Shown one piece after another: positions 7,177-15,994 of a DNA stretch of 64,000 nucleotides. This DNA is from JALYXI01 sp963716685 (GTDB lineage: Bacteria > Acidobacteriota > Terriglobia > Bryobacterales > Bryobacteraceae): the NCBI GenBank assembly GCA_963716685.1, contig CAVQTR010000006.1, positions 1,054,001 to 1,118,000 on the forward strand. Direction: 5' to 3'. Both the position numbers and the translations under genes were made by a program. Each line of letters opens with the position of its first letter. Within the stretch, counting starts at the first letter, position 1. The notes below the pieces were generated by a model. That model searched no databases and was not told where the DNA came from. It saw only the letters and a program-made list of their open reading frames with translations.

Positions 7177-9776
7177 TGCCGAAACCGCGATGTACGTACC
7201 GGCTGCAGTTCCATGCCGGATTTGGATTTGATGCGGCCGCCGGGATCGCGGATTACCTGCGTGAACTCGGAATCAGTCACGTCTACAGTTCGCCGTATCT
7301 GCAGGCTGCGCCTGGGAGCATGCACGGCTACGACGTGGTGGACCACGGGCGCGTGAACAGCGAACTGGGGGGCAGCGAAGCGCACGAGCGTTTCGTGGCG
7401 CGCCTGCGGGAACTGGGCCTGGGGCAGGTGCTCGACATTGTGCCCAACCACATGTCGATTGCGGGCCGCGGCAATGCGTGGTGGTGGGACGTGCTGGAGA
7501 ACGGACCCTCCAGCATTTACGCGGGGTATTTCGACATTGACTGGCAGGGGCCGGAAGAGCGGCTGCGCAATAAGGTGATGGCGCCGGTGCTGGGCGATCA
7601 CTACGGGCGGGTGCTGGCGGAGCGGCAGATCAGCGTGGCGCGCGAGGGCGGCAGTTTCGTCATCCGTTACTTCGACCATACATTTCCGGCATCACCGCGT
7701 TCGCTGTGCCGGGTGCTGACGGATGCGGCGGAGCGAGCAGGATCGGATTATCTGGCGTTCCTGGCGAATTCGCTGAGCCAGCTTCCGGGGCCGACGGTGG
7801 CGGAGCGGGCTAAGCAGCTGACGCGGCACCGCGACAAGGAAGTGATCCGCACGCTGCTGACGCGATTGTGCGAGGAGAACGCGAAGATTGCCGAGGCTAT
7901 CGACGGCGCGCTGGCGAGCCTGAACAAGGACGTGGACGCGCTGGACGCGATGCTGGACGCGCAGAACTTCCGGCTTTCCTTCTGGCGAACGGCGGAGCGC
8001 GAGCTGGGCTACCGGCGGTTTTTCGATGTGAATACGCTGGTAGGACTGCGTTCGGAGAATCCGCAGGTGTTTACAGATACGCACCGGCTGACACTCGAGT
8101 GGGTGCGGCGCGGGGTACTGGACGGCCTGCGCGTGGACCATCCGGACGGATTGCGCGACCCGGAGGAATATTTCGCGCGGCTGGCCGAGGGTGCGCCGAA
8201 TGCCTGGATTGTGGCGGAGAAGATCCTCGAGCCGGGAGAGCGGCTGCGTCCGTGGGCAGTGGCGGGGACGACCGGTTACGATTTCCTGAACGTGCTTGGC
8301 GGGTTGTTTGTAGACCGGCGCGGCGAGGGACCGCTGACGGAGTTCTACCAGGATTTTACCGGGGAGACGAAGGCTTACGAAGAACTGGCGCTCGAGAAGA
8401 AGCACCAGGTGCTGCGGGAGATTTTGGGCAGCGATGTGAACCGGCTGACGGCGCAGTTCATGGAGATCTGCGAGCGGCACCGGGACCATCGCGACTTTAC
8501 GCGCCATGAGATTCACCACGCATTGCGCGAGACGGTGGCGTGCTTCCCTGTGTACCGCACGTATATCAAAGCCGAGACGGGGCGTGTGGAGGCAGACGAC
8601 CTGCGGTATGTGACGGAGGCGGTGGAGAAGGCGAAGGCGCGGCGTCCGGATCTGGATGCGGAGCTGTTCGCGTTTCTGCAATCGGTCCTGCTGCTGCAGA
8701 CGCGCGGAACCCTGGAAGGCGAATTCGTGATGCAGTTCCAGCAGTTCACGGGACCGGCAATGGCGAAGGGCGTGGAAGACACGGCGTTCTATAACTACAA
8801 CCGGCTGGTCTCGCTGAATGAGGTGGGCGGCGACCCGGGGAAGTTCGGGACCTCCGTGGAGGAGTTTCACGCTTACTGCGCCGCGATGCAGCGCGAGTGG
8901 CCGGACACCATGCTGGCGACCTCGACGCACGACACGAAGAGAAGTGAAGACGTCCGAGTGCGGATCAGCCTGCTTTCGGAGATGCCGGAGCGGTGGGCGG
9001 AGACGGTGCGTCGGTGGTCGGCGCGGAACGAGCGGTATAAGCGCAACAATTCGCCGGACCGGAATACGGAATATCTGCTGTACCAGATGCTGGTGGGCGC
9101 GTGGCCATTGAGCGGGGAACGGCTGCTGGCGTATGTGAGCAAGGCGATTCGCGAGGCCAAGTGCCATACATCGTGGACCAATCCGAACGAGGAGTTCGAA
9201 GCGGCGACGAAGAGGTTTGTCGAAGCGCTGCTCGCGGATGAGGAGTTCCTTCGCGATCTGGAGGCATTCCTCGAGCCGCTGCGGGAACCGGCGCGGGTGA
9301 GCAGCATTGCGCAGGTGCTGTTAAAGATGACGGCTCCGGGCGTGCCGGACATTTATCAGGGTACGGAGCTGGAAGACCTGAGCCTGGTGGACCCGGACAA
9401 CCGCCGGCCGGTCAATTATGACGAGCGGCGTCTGGTTCTGGCGAAGGGCGCATCGCCGAAGCTGCGGACCATTGTGGAGGCGCTGAAGGTGCACGACCGG
9501 CTGGGCGTATATTCGCCGGTGCGTGTTACCGGCGCGAAGCGGGACCATGTGGTGGCGTTCCGGCGCGGCGAGGTGATGTGCGTTGCGCCCCGGCTGGCTT
9601 TGTCGCTGGGCGGCGGCTGGAGCGACACCGCGGTCGAGCTGCCGGAGGGCATGTGGCGCAACGAGCTATCAGGAGACAGTTTCGCCGGCGGAACCGTTGC
9701 AGTGGCGGAGATTCTGCGCAACTTCCCGGCGGGACTGCTGGTGCAGACTTCTGAAGGTCAGACCCAGGCGGCGTAA
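7176..9776 (+). CDS. treY: Maltooligosyltrehalose synthase TreY
   Basis: An 866-residue GH13 intramolecular transglucosylase that turns the reducing-end alpha-1,4 bond of maltodextrin into the alpha,alpha-1,1 bond of a trehalose cap. TreY-typical blocks: TYRLQFHAGFGFD at the start, DIVPNHMS near 86, LRVDHPDGLRDP near 317 with the nucleophile Asp, WIVAEKIL near 344 with the Glu, and TSTHDTKRSEDVR near 583. It starts one base inside the glgX stop and ends overlapping the convergent isomerase by 19 bp. The partner treZ is not in this window, so the hydrolase releasing trehalose must lie elsewhere or be replaced. Confidence 0.95.
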   Translation: MPKPRCTYRLQFHAGFGFDAAAGIADYLRELGISHVYSSPYLQAAPGSMHGYDVVDHGRVNSELGGSEAHERFVARLRELGLGQVLDIVPNHMSIAGRGNAWWWDVLENGPSSIYAGYFDIDWQGPEERLRNKVMAPVLGDHYGRVLAERQISVAREGGSFVIRYFDHTFPASPRSLCRVLTDAAERAGSDYLAFLANSLSQLPGPTVAERAKQLTRHRDKEVIRTLLTRLCEENAKIAEAIDGALASLNKDVDALDAMLDAQNFRLSFWRTAERELGYRRFFDVNTLVGLRSENPQVFTDTHRLTLEWVRRGVLDGLRVDHPDGLRDPEEYFARLAEGAPNAWIVAEKILEPGERLRPWAVAGTTGYDFLNVLGGLFVDRRGEGPLTEFYQDFTGETKAYEELALEKKHQVLREILGSDVNRLTAQFMEICERHRDHRDFTRHEIHHALRETVACFPVYRTYIKAETGRVEADDLRYVTEAVEKAKARRPDLDAELFAFLQSVLLLQTRGTLEGEFVMQFQQFTGPAMAKGVEDTAFYNYNRLVSLNEVGGDPGKFGTSVEEFHAYCAAMQREWPDTMLATSTHDTKRSEDVRVRISLLSEMPERWAETVRRWSARNERYKRNNSPDRNTEYLLYQMLVGAWPLSGERLLAYVSKAIREAKCHTSWTNPNEEFEAATKRFVEALLADEEFLRDLEAFLEPLREPARVSSIAQVLLKMTAPGVPDIYQGTELEDLSLVDPDNRRPVNYDERRLVLAKGASPKLRTIVEALKVHDRLGVYSPVRVTGAKRDHVVAFRRGEVMCVAPRLALSLGGGWSDTAVELPEGMWRNELSGDSFAGGTVAVAEILRNFPAGLLVQTSEGQTQAA

Positions 9777-10564
9777 CGTTCGAGCATTTGGGCGATGACG
9801 TGGTCGCCGGGTGCATCCCACAGCGCCTGATTAAAAACTTCGACCTCGATGGGACCGGTGTAGCCGGCGGCGTCGACGGCTTCGCGAATGCGGCGGATTT
9901 CGATGACGCCGTCGCCCATCATGCCGCGGCCTTTGAGGTGATCGGGCGGGGGAACGATCCAATCATTGACGTGAAAGCCGAGGATGCGGCCCTGGGCGCG
10001 AGGAATGAGGGTGTAGAGTTCGGGATCCCACCAGACGTGGTAAACATCGATCACGACGCCAACCTCTTCGGCCGGGAACTTTTCGGCAAGCGCGAGGGCC
10101 TGCGCGAGGCTGACGATGACGGAGCGATCGCCCGCGAACATGGGATGCAGGGGTTCGATTCCGAGGCGGACGCCTGCGGCGGAGGCATGATCCTTCACGG
10201 CAGCGATGCCGTCTTCCACGGACTGGCGGGCGGCATCGAGGTCGCGATCGGGAGCGGCGCCGCAGACGAGAACGAGAACGTTCGTTCCGAGGGTGGCGGC
10301 TTCATCGATGGCACGGCGGTTGTCATCGATGCGCTCCTGGCGTTCGGATGACGTGGCGGCAGGAAACATGCCGCCGCGGCAGAGGCTGGAGACGCCGAGG
10401 CCGTGTTCGCGAACCAGGCGCGCGGTTTCGGCGACACCGCACGCGGCGACTTTGTGACGCCAGAGGGCAATGTGGGGGACTTTGTGGCGGGCGCAGGCCT
10501 GCACGGCCTCGCGCACGTTCCACTGGTCTGTGGTCATCTGGTTGAGGCTGAGGCGCGCGAGCAT
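9758..10564 (-). CDS. Sugar phosphate isomerase/epimerase (AP-endonuclease-2 TIM barrel)
   Basis: A 268-residue TIM-barrel protein of the xylose-isomerase-like family. Metal-ligand candidates are seen in LGIEPLHPMFAG, GVVIDVYHVWWDP, GFHVNDW and the C-terminal IEVEVF. These enzymes isomerise or epimerise keto-sugars and inositol-type substrates; no specific activity can be assigned. There is no signal peptide. It follows the Gfo/Idh/MocA gene by 6 bp on the same strand, a pairing common in polyol and inositol catabolism, so the two probably act on one substrate. Confidence 0.8.
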   Translation of the reverse strand: MLARLSLNQMTTDQWNVREAVQACARHKVPHIALWRHKVAACGVAETARLVREHGLGVSSLCRGGMFPAATSSERQERIDDNRRAIDEAATLGTNVLVLVCGAAPDRDLDAARQSVEDGIAAVKDHASAAGVRLGIEPLHPMFAGDRSVIVSLAQALALAEKFPAEEVGVVIDVYHVWWDPELYTLIPRAQGRILGFHVNDWIVPPPDHLKGRGMMGDGVIEIRRIREAVDAAGYTGPIEVEVFNQALWDAPGDHVIAQMLERYAAWV

Positions 10565-10570
10565 GGCGGA

Positions 10571-11722
10571 TTAAAGGGTGAGAGATGGGACGTCTACCCA
10601 GCAGCGTTTGCGCCAGGATTCCAACCCGAGTTCGGCGAGTTGCACGCCTTTGGCGCCTTCGAGGAAATCGTGGGGGAAGGGCGCGCCCTCCACGACGTGG
10701 CGGAGGAACAGCTCCCATTGGACTTTGAAGGCGTTGTCGAACTCGGCGTTGTCGGGGACCACTTCCCACTGATCGCGGAAATCGTGAGGGTTGGGGATAT
10801 CGGGATTCCAGACGGCTTTGGGGGTGTTGGCGCGATGCTGGACTTTGCAATCGAGGAGGCCGGCTACGGCGCTGCCGTGGGTGCCATCGACCTGGAGGAC
10901 GAAGAGCTCTTCGCGATTGACGCGCACGGCCCAGGAGGAATTGATCTGGGCGATGGCTCCGTCTTCGAGGAGAAACGTTCCATAGGCAGCGTCATCAGCA
11001 GTGCAGGTGTAGGGCTGGCCCTGCTCGTCCCAGCGGGTTTCGATGTGGGTGGCGCCGAGTGCGGAAAGCGAGCTGACTGGTGAAAATGTTCCGGCAAGGA
11101 CGTACTGCCAGTGGCAGAACATGTCGAGAATGATGCCACCGCCGTCTTCCTTACGGTAGTTCCAGGAAGGGCGCTGCGCGGGCTGCCAGTCGCCTTCGAA
11201 CACCCAGTAGCCGAACTCGCCGCGTATGGAGAGGATTTTGCCGAAGAAGCCTCCTTCGATGAGGCGTTTCAGTTTGCGGAGGCCGGGAAGGAAAAGCTTG
11301 TCTTGTACGACGCCGTTCTTGAGGCCGCTATCCCGTGCGGCGCGGGCGAGATCCATGGCGGTAGCGACATCTGGCGCGATGGGCTTTTCGCAGTAGACGT
11401 GTTTGCCGGCGGCGAGCGCGGCTTTGACGCTGTCCGCGTGGGCTGAGGTAGTTTGGGCGTCAAAATAGATTTGGTAACCGGGGCTGGCGAGGCACTCCGC
11501 AAGATTGGTGCTCCAGCGTTCAATTCCGTGGCGGGCGGCGAGCGCTTCAAGTTTGGCTCCGCTGCGGCCCACGAGAACCGGTTCGGGGTAGAGGAGGTCG
11601 CCGTTTTTCAGCGGAATGCCGCCTTCATCGCGGATGGCGACAATCGAACGGATGAGGTGCTGGTTGGTACCCATTCGGCCCGTAACCCCGTTCATGATGA
11701 TCCCGATAACCTGTTTGCTCAT
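10571..11722 (-). CDS. Gfo/Idh/MocA family NAD(P)-dependent oxidoreductase
   Basis: A 383-residue sugar dehydrogenase. The N-terminal Rossmann fold shows GIIMNGVTGRMG, an unusual version of the glycine-rich loop. The family lysine motif CEKPIAPD lies near 133, and the C-terminal half has the mixed sheet with GGIILDMFCHWQYVLAG, where the catalytic His usually sits. There is no Tat signal, so it is cytoplasmic, unlike the second family member at 44448. Co-transcribed with the downstream isomerase. Substrate unknown, probably a cyclic polyol or hexose derivative. Confidence 0.85.
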   Translation of the reverse strand: MSKQVIGIIMNGVTGRMGTNQHLIRSIVAIRDEGGIPLKNGDLLYPEPVLVGRSGAKLEALAARHGIERWSTNLAECLASPGYQIYFDAQTTSAHADSVKAALAAGKHVYCEKPIAPDVATAMDLARAARDSGLKNGVVQDKLFLPGLRKLKRLIEGGFFGKILSIRGEFGYWVFEGDWQPAQRPSWNYRKEDGGGIILDMFCHWQYVLAGTFSPVSSLSALGATHIETRWDEQGQPYTCTADDAAYGTFLLEDGAIAQINSSWAVRVNREELFVLQVDGTHGSAVAGLLDCKVQHRANTPKAVWNPDIPNPHDFRDQWEVVPDNAEFDNAFKVQWELFLRHVVEGAPFPHDFLEGAKGVQLAELGLESWRKRCWVDVPSLTL

Positions 11723-11795
11723 AAGGCAGTTCGTAGCTTACGACGGGGCCGCGCCATTCGACAACCTACAGACGATCCCGTATACTGGGAGGGTT

Positions 11796-12137
11796 GTGAT
11801 CATTCTGCTGACGATTGTGCACGTGATGGTGTGCGTGTTCCTGATTATTGTGGTTTTGCTGCAGAGCGGCAAAGCGGCGGACCTTGCGGGCGCGTTTGGC
11901 GGCCAGGGTTCGCAGACCGCGTTTGGGCCGCGAGGTTCGGCGACGCTGCTCTCGAAGGCCACGACGGTTTCCGCCATTGTGTTCATGCTGACGTCGATGT
12001 CGCTTTCCATCCTGGCAACACGCGGAGTGGGCGGATCGGGTTCGTCGCTGGATGTCAAAAAGAAGAATGCGCTGACTGCGCCGAAGGTCGGGATGACCCC
12101 GGCTCCGAAGCCGGCCCCAGCGCCTGCGAAGAAGTAG
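11796..12137 (+). CDS. secG: Protein translocase subunit SecG
   Basis: A 113-residue membrane subunit of the SecYEG channel. Two transmembrane segments (about 1-20 and 53-72) flank the conserved cytoplasmic loop with VVLLQSGKAADL and GAFGGQGSQTAFGPRG, which is diagnostic for SecG. The tail is Lys/Pro/Ala-rich (PAPKPAPAPAKK). I use GTG 11796 because family members begin a few residues before the first helix. A strong GGGAGGG lies at 11787-11793 but is only 2-3 bases away, so a start a few codons downstream is possible. A tRNA-Leu follows, a frequent secG neighbour. Confidence 0.9.
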   Translation: MIILLTIVHVMVCVFLIIVVLLQSGKAADLAGAFGGQGSQTAFGPRGSATLLSKATTVSAIVFMLTSMSLSILATRGVGGSGSSLDVKKKNALTAPKVGMTPAPKPAPAPAKK

Positions 12138-12166
12138 TTTTTAACTGGTTGTTGAGCAGTTTACAC

Positions 12167-12252
12167 GCGGTCGTGGCGGAATTGGCAGACGCGCATGCTT
12201 GAGGTGCATGTACCCAAAAGGTGTGGAGGTTCAAGTCCTCTCGACCGCACCA
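12167..12252 (+). tRNA. tRNA-Leu (anticodon GAG)
   Basis: A class II tRNA with all arms visible. Acceptor stem is GCGGTCG (12167-12173) with CGACCGC (12242-12248), discriminator A, and a genomically encoded CCA (12250-12252). The anticodon stem is CATGC/GCATG around loop TTGAGGT, giving anticodon GAG at 12201-12203, which reads CUC/CUU leucine codons. A long variable arm and the T loop TTCAAGT are present. It lies 29 bp after secG and 16 bp before the first EamA-like gene. Confidence 0.97.
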
Positions 12253-12268
12253 TCCTCTTCCCTCCCGA

Positions 12269-12691
12269 ATGAATCAGCGACGCTCCTCGAGCGCGGCTTT
12301 TAAAACTTACTCCATTCTGCTGCTGTTTCTGGCGCTGAAAAGCGTGGGCAATTCCGCCATGGCGCTGGGCATGAAGCAGCTTCCCGAGAAGATGTCGATG
12401 AACCCGGGGCTGTATGCGCGCGCGATGCTGAATCCGCTCGTGGCAGTGGGCGTGACGGCGCTGATCCTGGCGGTTCTGACGCGCATGGCGCTGCTAAGTC
12501 TGGCGGACCTGAGTTTTGTGCTGCCGGTGACGGCGATCGGGTATGTGATCGCGGTGTTTCTGGGAAAAGTGCTGCTGCACGAAACGGTGACGCACCAGCG
12601 GCTGCTGGGCACGCTGCTGATCTTCGGGGGCGCAGCGCTGGTGGGATCGAGCGCGCGCAAGACCACGGCGGCGGGCGAAGGCGCTCCATGA
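12269..12691 (+). CDS. Half-size EamA/SMR-like membrane protein (ArnE/ArnF type)
   Basis: A 140-residue protein with four predicted hydrophobic helices, the size of one half of an EamA transporter and of the ArnE/ArnF subunits that flip undecaprenyl-phosphate sugars. Visible features are the first helix around ILLLFLALKSVGNSAMALG and the EamA-like end DLSFVLPVTAIGYVIAVFLG then RLLGTLLIFGGAALVG. ATG 12269 is chosen because upstream codons run through the tRNA. It overlaps the next small membrane gene by 4 bp, suggesting a heterodimer. The role is inferred from size, pairing and the nearby ArnT-like GT39. Confidence 0.7.
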   Translation: MNQRRSSSAAFKTYSILLLFLALKSVGNSAMALGMKQLPEKMSMNPGLYARAMLNPLVAVGVTALILAVLTRMALLSLADLSFVLPVTAIGYVIAVFLGKVLLHETVTHQRLLGTLLIFGGAALVGSSARKTTAAGEGAP

Positions 12692-13048
12692 AGTGGGTGC
12701 TGGTGGCCGTGATGGTGTGCGCCACAGTGCTGAGCGACCTGCTGCAGAGCTACGAGATGAAGCAGGCGGGCGAGCAATCGGTGAGCGCGCGCGGGTTTGC
12801 ACGGCTGCTGCGGATGTTGGTGCAGCGGCGGCTGCTGATTCTTGAGCATCGCGTGCACGGCGGTTTCGTTCTTCGCGTTCATGGCGCTGGTGCAGAGTGA
12901 GCCGCTGAGCTTCGCGGTGCCGGCTTCTTCCGCCAGTTTCGTGCTGGAAACCATGCTGGCGAAATTCGTGTTGCACGAACATGTGGGAGCGCGCCGAACG
13001 GCAGGTGCGCTGGCGGTGCTGGCGGGTGTGGTGCTGGTGGGCGGCTAG
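12688..13048 (+). pseudogene. Second half-size EamA/SMR-like protein, broken by a 1-base insertion
   Basis: The first frame starts MKWVLVAVMVCATVLSDLL at 12688 and continues to about 12840. The remainder of the protein (SIACTAVSFFAFMALV, then SFVLETMLAKFVLHE) is in another frame up to the stop at 13048. Removing one T at 12842-12843 joins the two into a continuous 119-residue, four-helix protein. Start overlaps the previous gene by 4 bp, as expected for paired ArnE/ArnF-like subunits. Either a genuine inactivation or a sequence error. The 3' end faces the GT21-like gene 7 bp away. Confidence 0.7.
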
Positions 13049-13054
13049 CGGAGT

Positions 13055-14206
13055 TCAGTCGGCGGAAGCGACGGGGAGCAGGCGTCCGTCGCGGATGTAG
13101 TAGTCGGCGCCGCGCCAGCGAATGCTGTTCCGGGCGAAGCTGGTGAGCCAGATGCCAAAGGCCACGGCGTCCCACACGGGAATGAGGAACATGCGGTGCC
13201 AGAGCTTCGGCTGCCGCAGGCCGCGAATCGCGATGACCCAAGCCATGGCGATTCGCAGGAGCAGATAGGCGCCAAGATACGCGGCCGCGACTGCGGGCGA
13301 TGGACGGACCGCAACGGCGGCGAGCGACCACGGCAGGCCCTGCGTGAGCACCAGGCCGAAGTGACCCCACGGGCGCATGTGGCGCATGACCACGATCCAG
13401 CGAAGGCGTTTATAGAGCAGGTCGCGGAGCGAACCGTAATCGCAGACGGTTTGGATGGAGTAATTGAGCAGCACAACTTCGTACCCCTGCTCGGCGATGA
13501 GACGGCCGACCAGAAGATCGTCGGCGGGACGATTTTCCAGCTCGGGGTAGCCGCCGAAGCCGGCGAGGCGCGTGCGCGTGGTGGCGATGGTGGGTCCGAG
13601 TGCGAACCTGATGCCTTCGAGTTGCCAGTCGACCAGGACGCCGGCGTAGAAATCGGACATCATTCCGATGGTCTGGAGGCGATCCGTCAGAGTGGTGACG
13701 TCGGTGGGGACGTAGAAACAGGTAACCGCGCCGACTTTGGGATCGCGCAGGGGCGTGGTGAGGCTGCGCAGATAATCGGGACGGACCCGCACATCACTGT
13801 CGCTAATAACGACGGTTTCATAGGCCGCTTCGGAGACGAGGCGCGCAAGCTTGGCGACTTTGTCATTCGTCGCTACGCGGCCGGAGCCATAGAGAACGCG
13901 AATGCGGCAGTGCGGGTAACCCGCGGTGAGCGCGGCAAGAACGGAGAGCACGGCCTGGTCATCGGGATCGACGCAGAAGAGAATCTCGTACTCGGGGTAA
14001 TCGAGCAGGCAGAAGCTGGCGAGGTTCTTCAGGGCGTCCGGATCGAGACCGCGAATGGGTTTGAGGATGCTGACCGGAGGATTGAAGCCGGGATCGGGGC
14101 GGCTGACGGAGGTGCGGAAGTAACGCAGTGCGCTGAAGATGGCGATGGCGTAATAAGCGAAGGGAATGGCCGAGAAGGCGAGGAACAACGTGCTGAGGCG
14201 CGGCAT
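13055..14206 (-). CDS. GT21/HpnI-like glycosyltransferase (ceramide glucosyltransferase family)
   Basis: A 383-residue membrane-associated GT2-superfamily enzyme. After an N-terminal helix it has PPVSILKPIRGLDP, FCVDPDDQAV, the metal-binding ISDSDVRVRPDYL, the acid-base region RPADDLLVGRLI, and KRLRWIVVMRHM, followed by two or three C-terminal helices. This order is that of ceramide glucosyltransferases and the hopanoid enzyme HpnI, which transfer sugars onto lipids. It starts 8 bp after the ArnT-like gene and ends the sulfoquinovose-asparagine synthase run. The lipid acceptor is unknown. Confidence 0.8.
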   Translation of the reverse strand: MPRLSTLFLAFSAIPFAYYAIAIFSALRYFRTSVSRPDPGFNPPVSILKPIRGLDPDALKNLASFCLLDYPEYEILFCVDPDDQAVLSVLAALTAGYPHCRIRVLYGSGRVATNDKVAKLARLVSEAAYETVVISDSDVRVRPDYLRSLTTPLRDPKVGAVTCFYVPTDVTTLTDRLQTIGMMSDFYAGVLVDWQLEGIRFALGPTIATTRTRLAGFGGYPELENRPADDLLVGRLIAEQGYEVVLLNYSIQTVCDYGSLRDLLYKRLRWIVVMRHMRPWGHFGLVLTQGLPWSLAAVAVRPSPAVAAAYLGAYLLLRIAMAWVIAIRGLRQPKLWHRMFLIPVWDAVAFGIWLTSFARNSIRWRGADYYIRDGRLLPVASAD

Positions 14207-14214
14207 GCCGTCCG

Positions 14215-15994
14215 CTATTCGAACCCCGCGTGATTGGTGAGCAGGAGCTTTCCTCCGCTTTCGGCGACAACGACCAGCAGCTGGGGATCGATGAGGGTTT
14301 TCAGGCGCTCACTCGCCTTCTGCGTGATGATCAGGTAGCAGCGTTCGGGCTGTTCCCACATGGATTTCCACTGCCGGTCATCGATGAAAATATTGGGCGC
14401 GCCGGGCGCGTAGGAGCCGTAGACCAGGTTGTTGAAGCGGCCGTTGAGCAGCAGCGCGGTGCGATTGGTGTAGAAAAAGATCGACGAGAACGTGTAGTAG
14501 TGATGGTCGACGATGAGCTTGCCTGGAGGTGAACGATTCAGACTTTCAGCGAGAGGGCGCGAGGAGAGGTATCCATCGAAGGCGGCCATGGCGATGCGGG
14601 AGGCCTGAAAGAACAGAACCGCCATGACCACTACGGCGAGAAAAGCGCGCTCGCCGGTAGCGCGAAAGGTGCCGGCGGCTCCCACCAGGAAGGCGACCGC
14701 GGCGACCAGCAGCGGAAGGCGGAGATAGGCGAAGGACTTGATTGTGAGGTCCTGCATGTGGCCGAGGGAAAGCTTGTAGGCGCCAGGGTTTGAACTGAGG
14801 GCGGCGGAAATGTCTCCGGGCGTAGGCAAGCCGAGGGACAGGAAATAGAGTGTGAGAACGGCGCCGGCGGCGAGAACAAACACGGCGCAGAGCACGCGGG
14901 TGCCGTAGCGGATCCATTTGCCGCCGAGAGCCATCGCCGAGCCGAGCAGCAGCGCGAGCGCGGGGTAGCAGGGCATGGAATAGTATTCCTGGGTGGTGGA
15001 GAAGGTGAAGAACACCAGGATGAAGCCGGTCCAGCAGAGGGCGAGCAGGCGCGTTTGGCCGGCGCGATCGACGGGCTGAAAGCTGAGCTTCGCAATGGCG
15101 GGAAAGTAGACGCTCCAGGGGAAGAGCCAGAGCAGGTGGAAGAGCCAGAAATAGAGCCGCGGGACGGTGTCGTAATCGCGCGGATAGCGCATGTTCAGGA
15201 ATCGCAGCAGCTGCTCGTTGATGAAGTAGAACCAGAGGAAGCCGTGGTATTCGCCGGGAGCGCTGCGCATCGTGAAGTCGAAGAGCGGCGGGTTTCGAAC
15301 AGCGGCGAGGAAGTGCCAGGGCACGGCGATGAGCAGCAGAATCAGGAGGCCGCTGAACGGATGCAGCGCCTTCCAGATGCGCGCGTGAAACAGCTGGCGC
15401 GTGACGGCCAGGTAGAGCACGATCGTCGCGACCGGGAAGACGATGCCGATCAGGCTCTTCAATAAGAGGCTGGTTCCGAGGCTGGCAGCGAGGATGACGG
15501 CCCAGAGGCGCGGACGGCGCTCGGTTGCGTCGATGGCGCGAAGGAAGGCCCACATGGAGAGCGCGATGCTGCCGGTGAGCATGATGTCCGGTATGAGGAT
15601 GCGGGTGAACAGGAAGAGCCCGAAACACGTGGCGATGACAGAGGCCGGCGTAATAGCCGGTGCGCTTATCGAAGGCCCAGGTCCCGAAGGCAGCGGTGAG
15701 CCACGCGAGCGCGATGGACGCGAGGACGACGGGGATGCGGGCGGCCCAGTCGAAGGCGCCGAAGATCTGAAACGAACCGGCGATCAGCCAGTAGATGAGC
15801 GGAGACTTCTCGAGGTAGGGGATGCCGTCGAGGCGGGCGGTGACCCAGTCGCCGGAGGAGAGCATGTTGCGCGCGATCTGAGCCTGCACCGCATCCACAT
15901 CGTCCATCAGCGATGGGGGCGAAATCATGCAGCCGGCGTAGACCAGAGTGGCGAAGAACAGGACGATCAGGTAGTGGTGAGAACGCTTTCCCAT
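14215..15994 (-). pseudogene. ArnT-like GT39 lipid-linked sugar transferase, interrupted by a 1-base insertion
   Basis: The N-terminal part starts MGKRSHHYLIVLFF at 15994 and shows the ArnT/PMT pattern: DDVDAVQAQIARNML, LDGIPYLEKSPLIYW and FDKRTGYYAG. At 15640 one extra base shifts the frame; removing it restores AGLVIATCFGLFLF, then TRILIPDIMLTGS, and the rest through 14215, giving a 592-residue protein of normal family length with about 12 helices. ArnT-type enzymes move a sugar from undecaprenyl phosphate onto lipid A or a glycan in the periplasm. The start overlaps the end of asnB by 28 bp. The downstream part has an internal ATG at 15582 but would lack the catalytic N-terminal loop. Confidence 0.8.
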
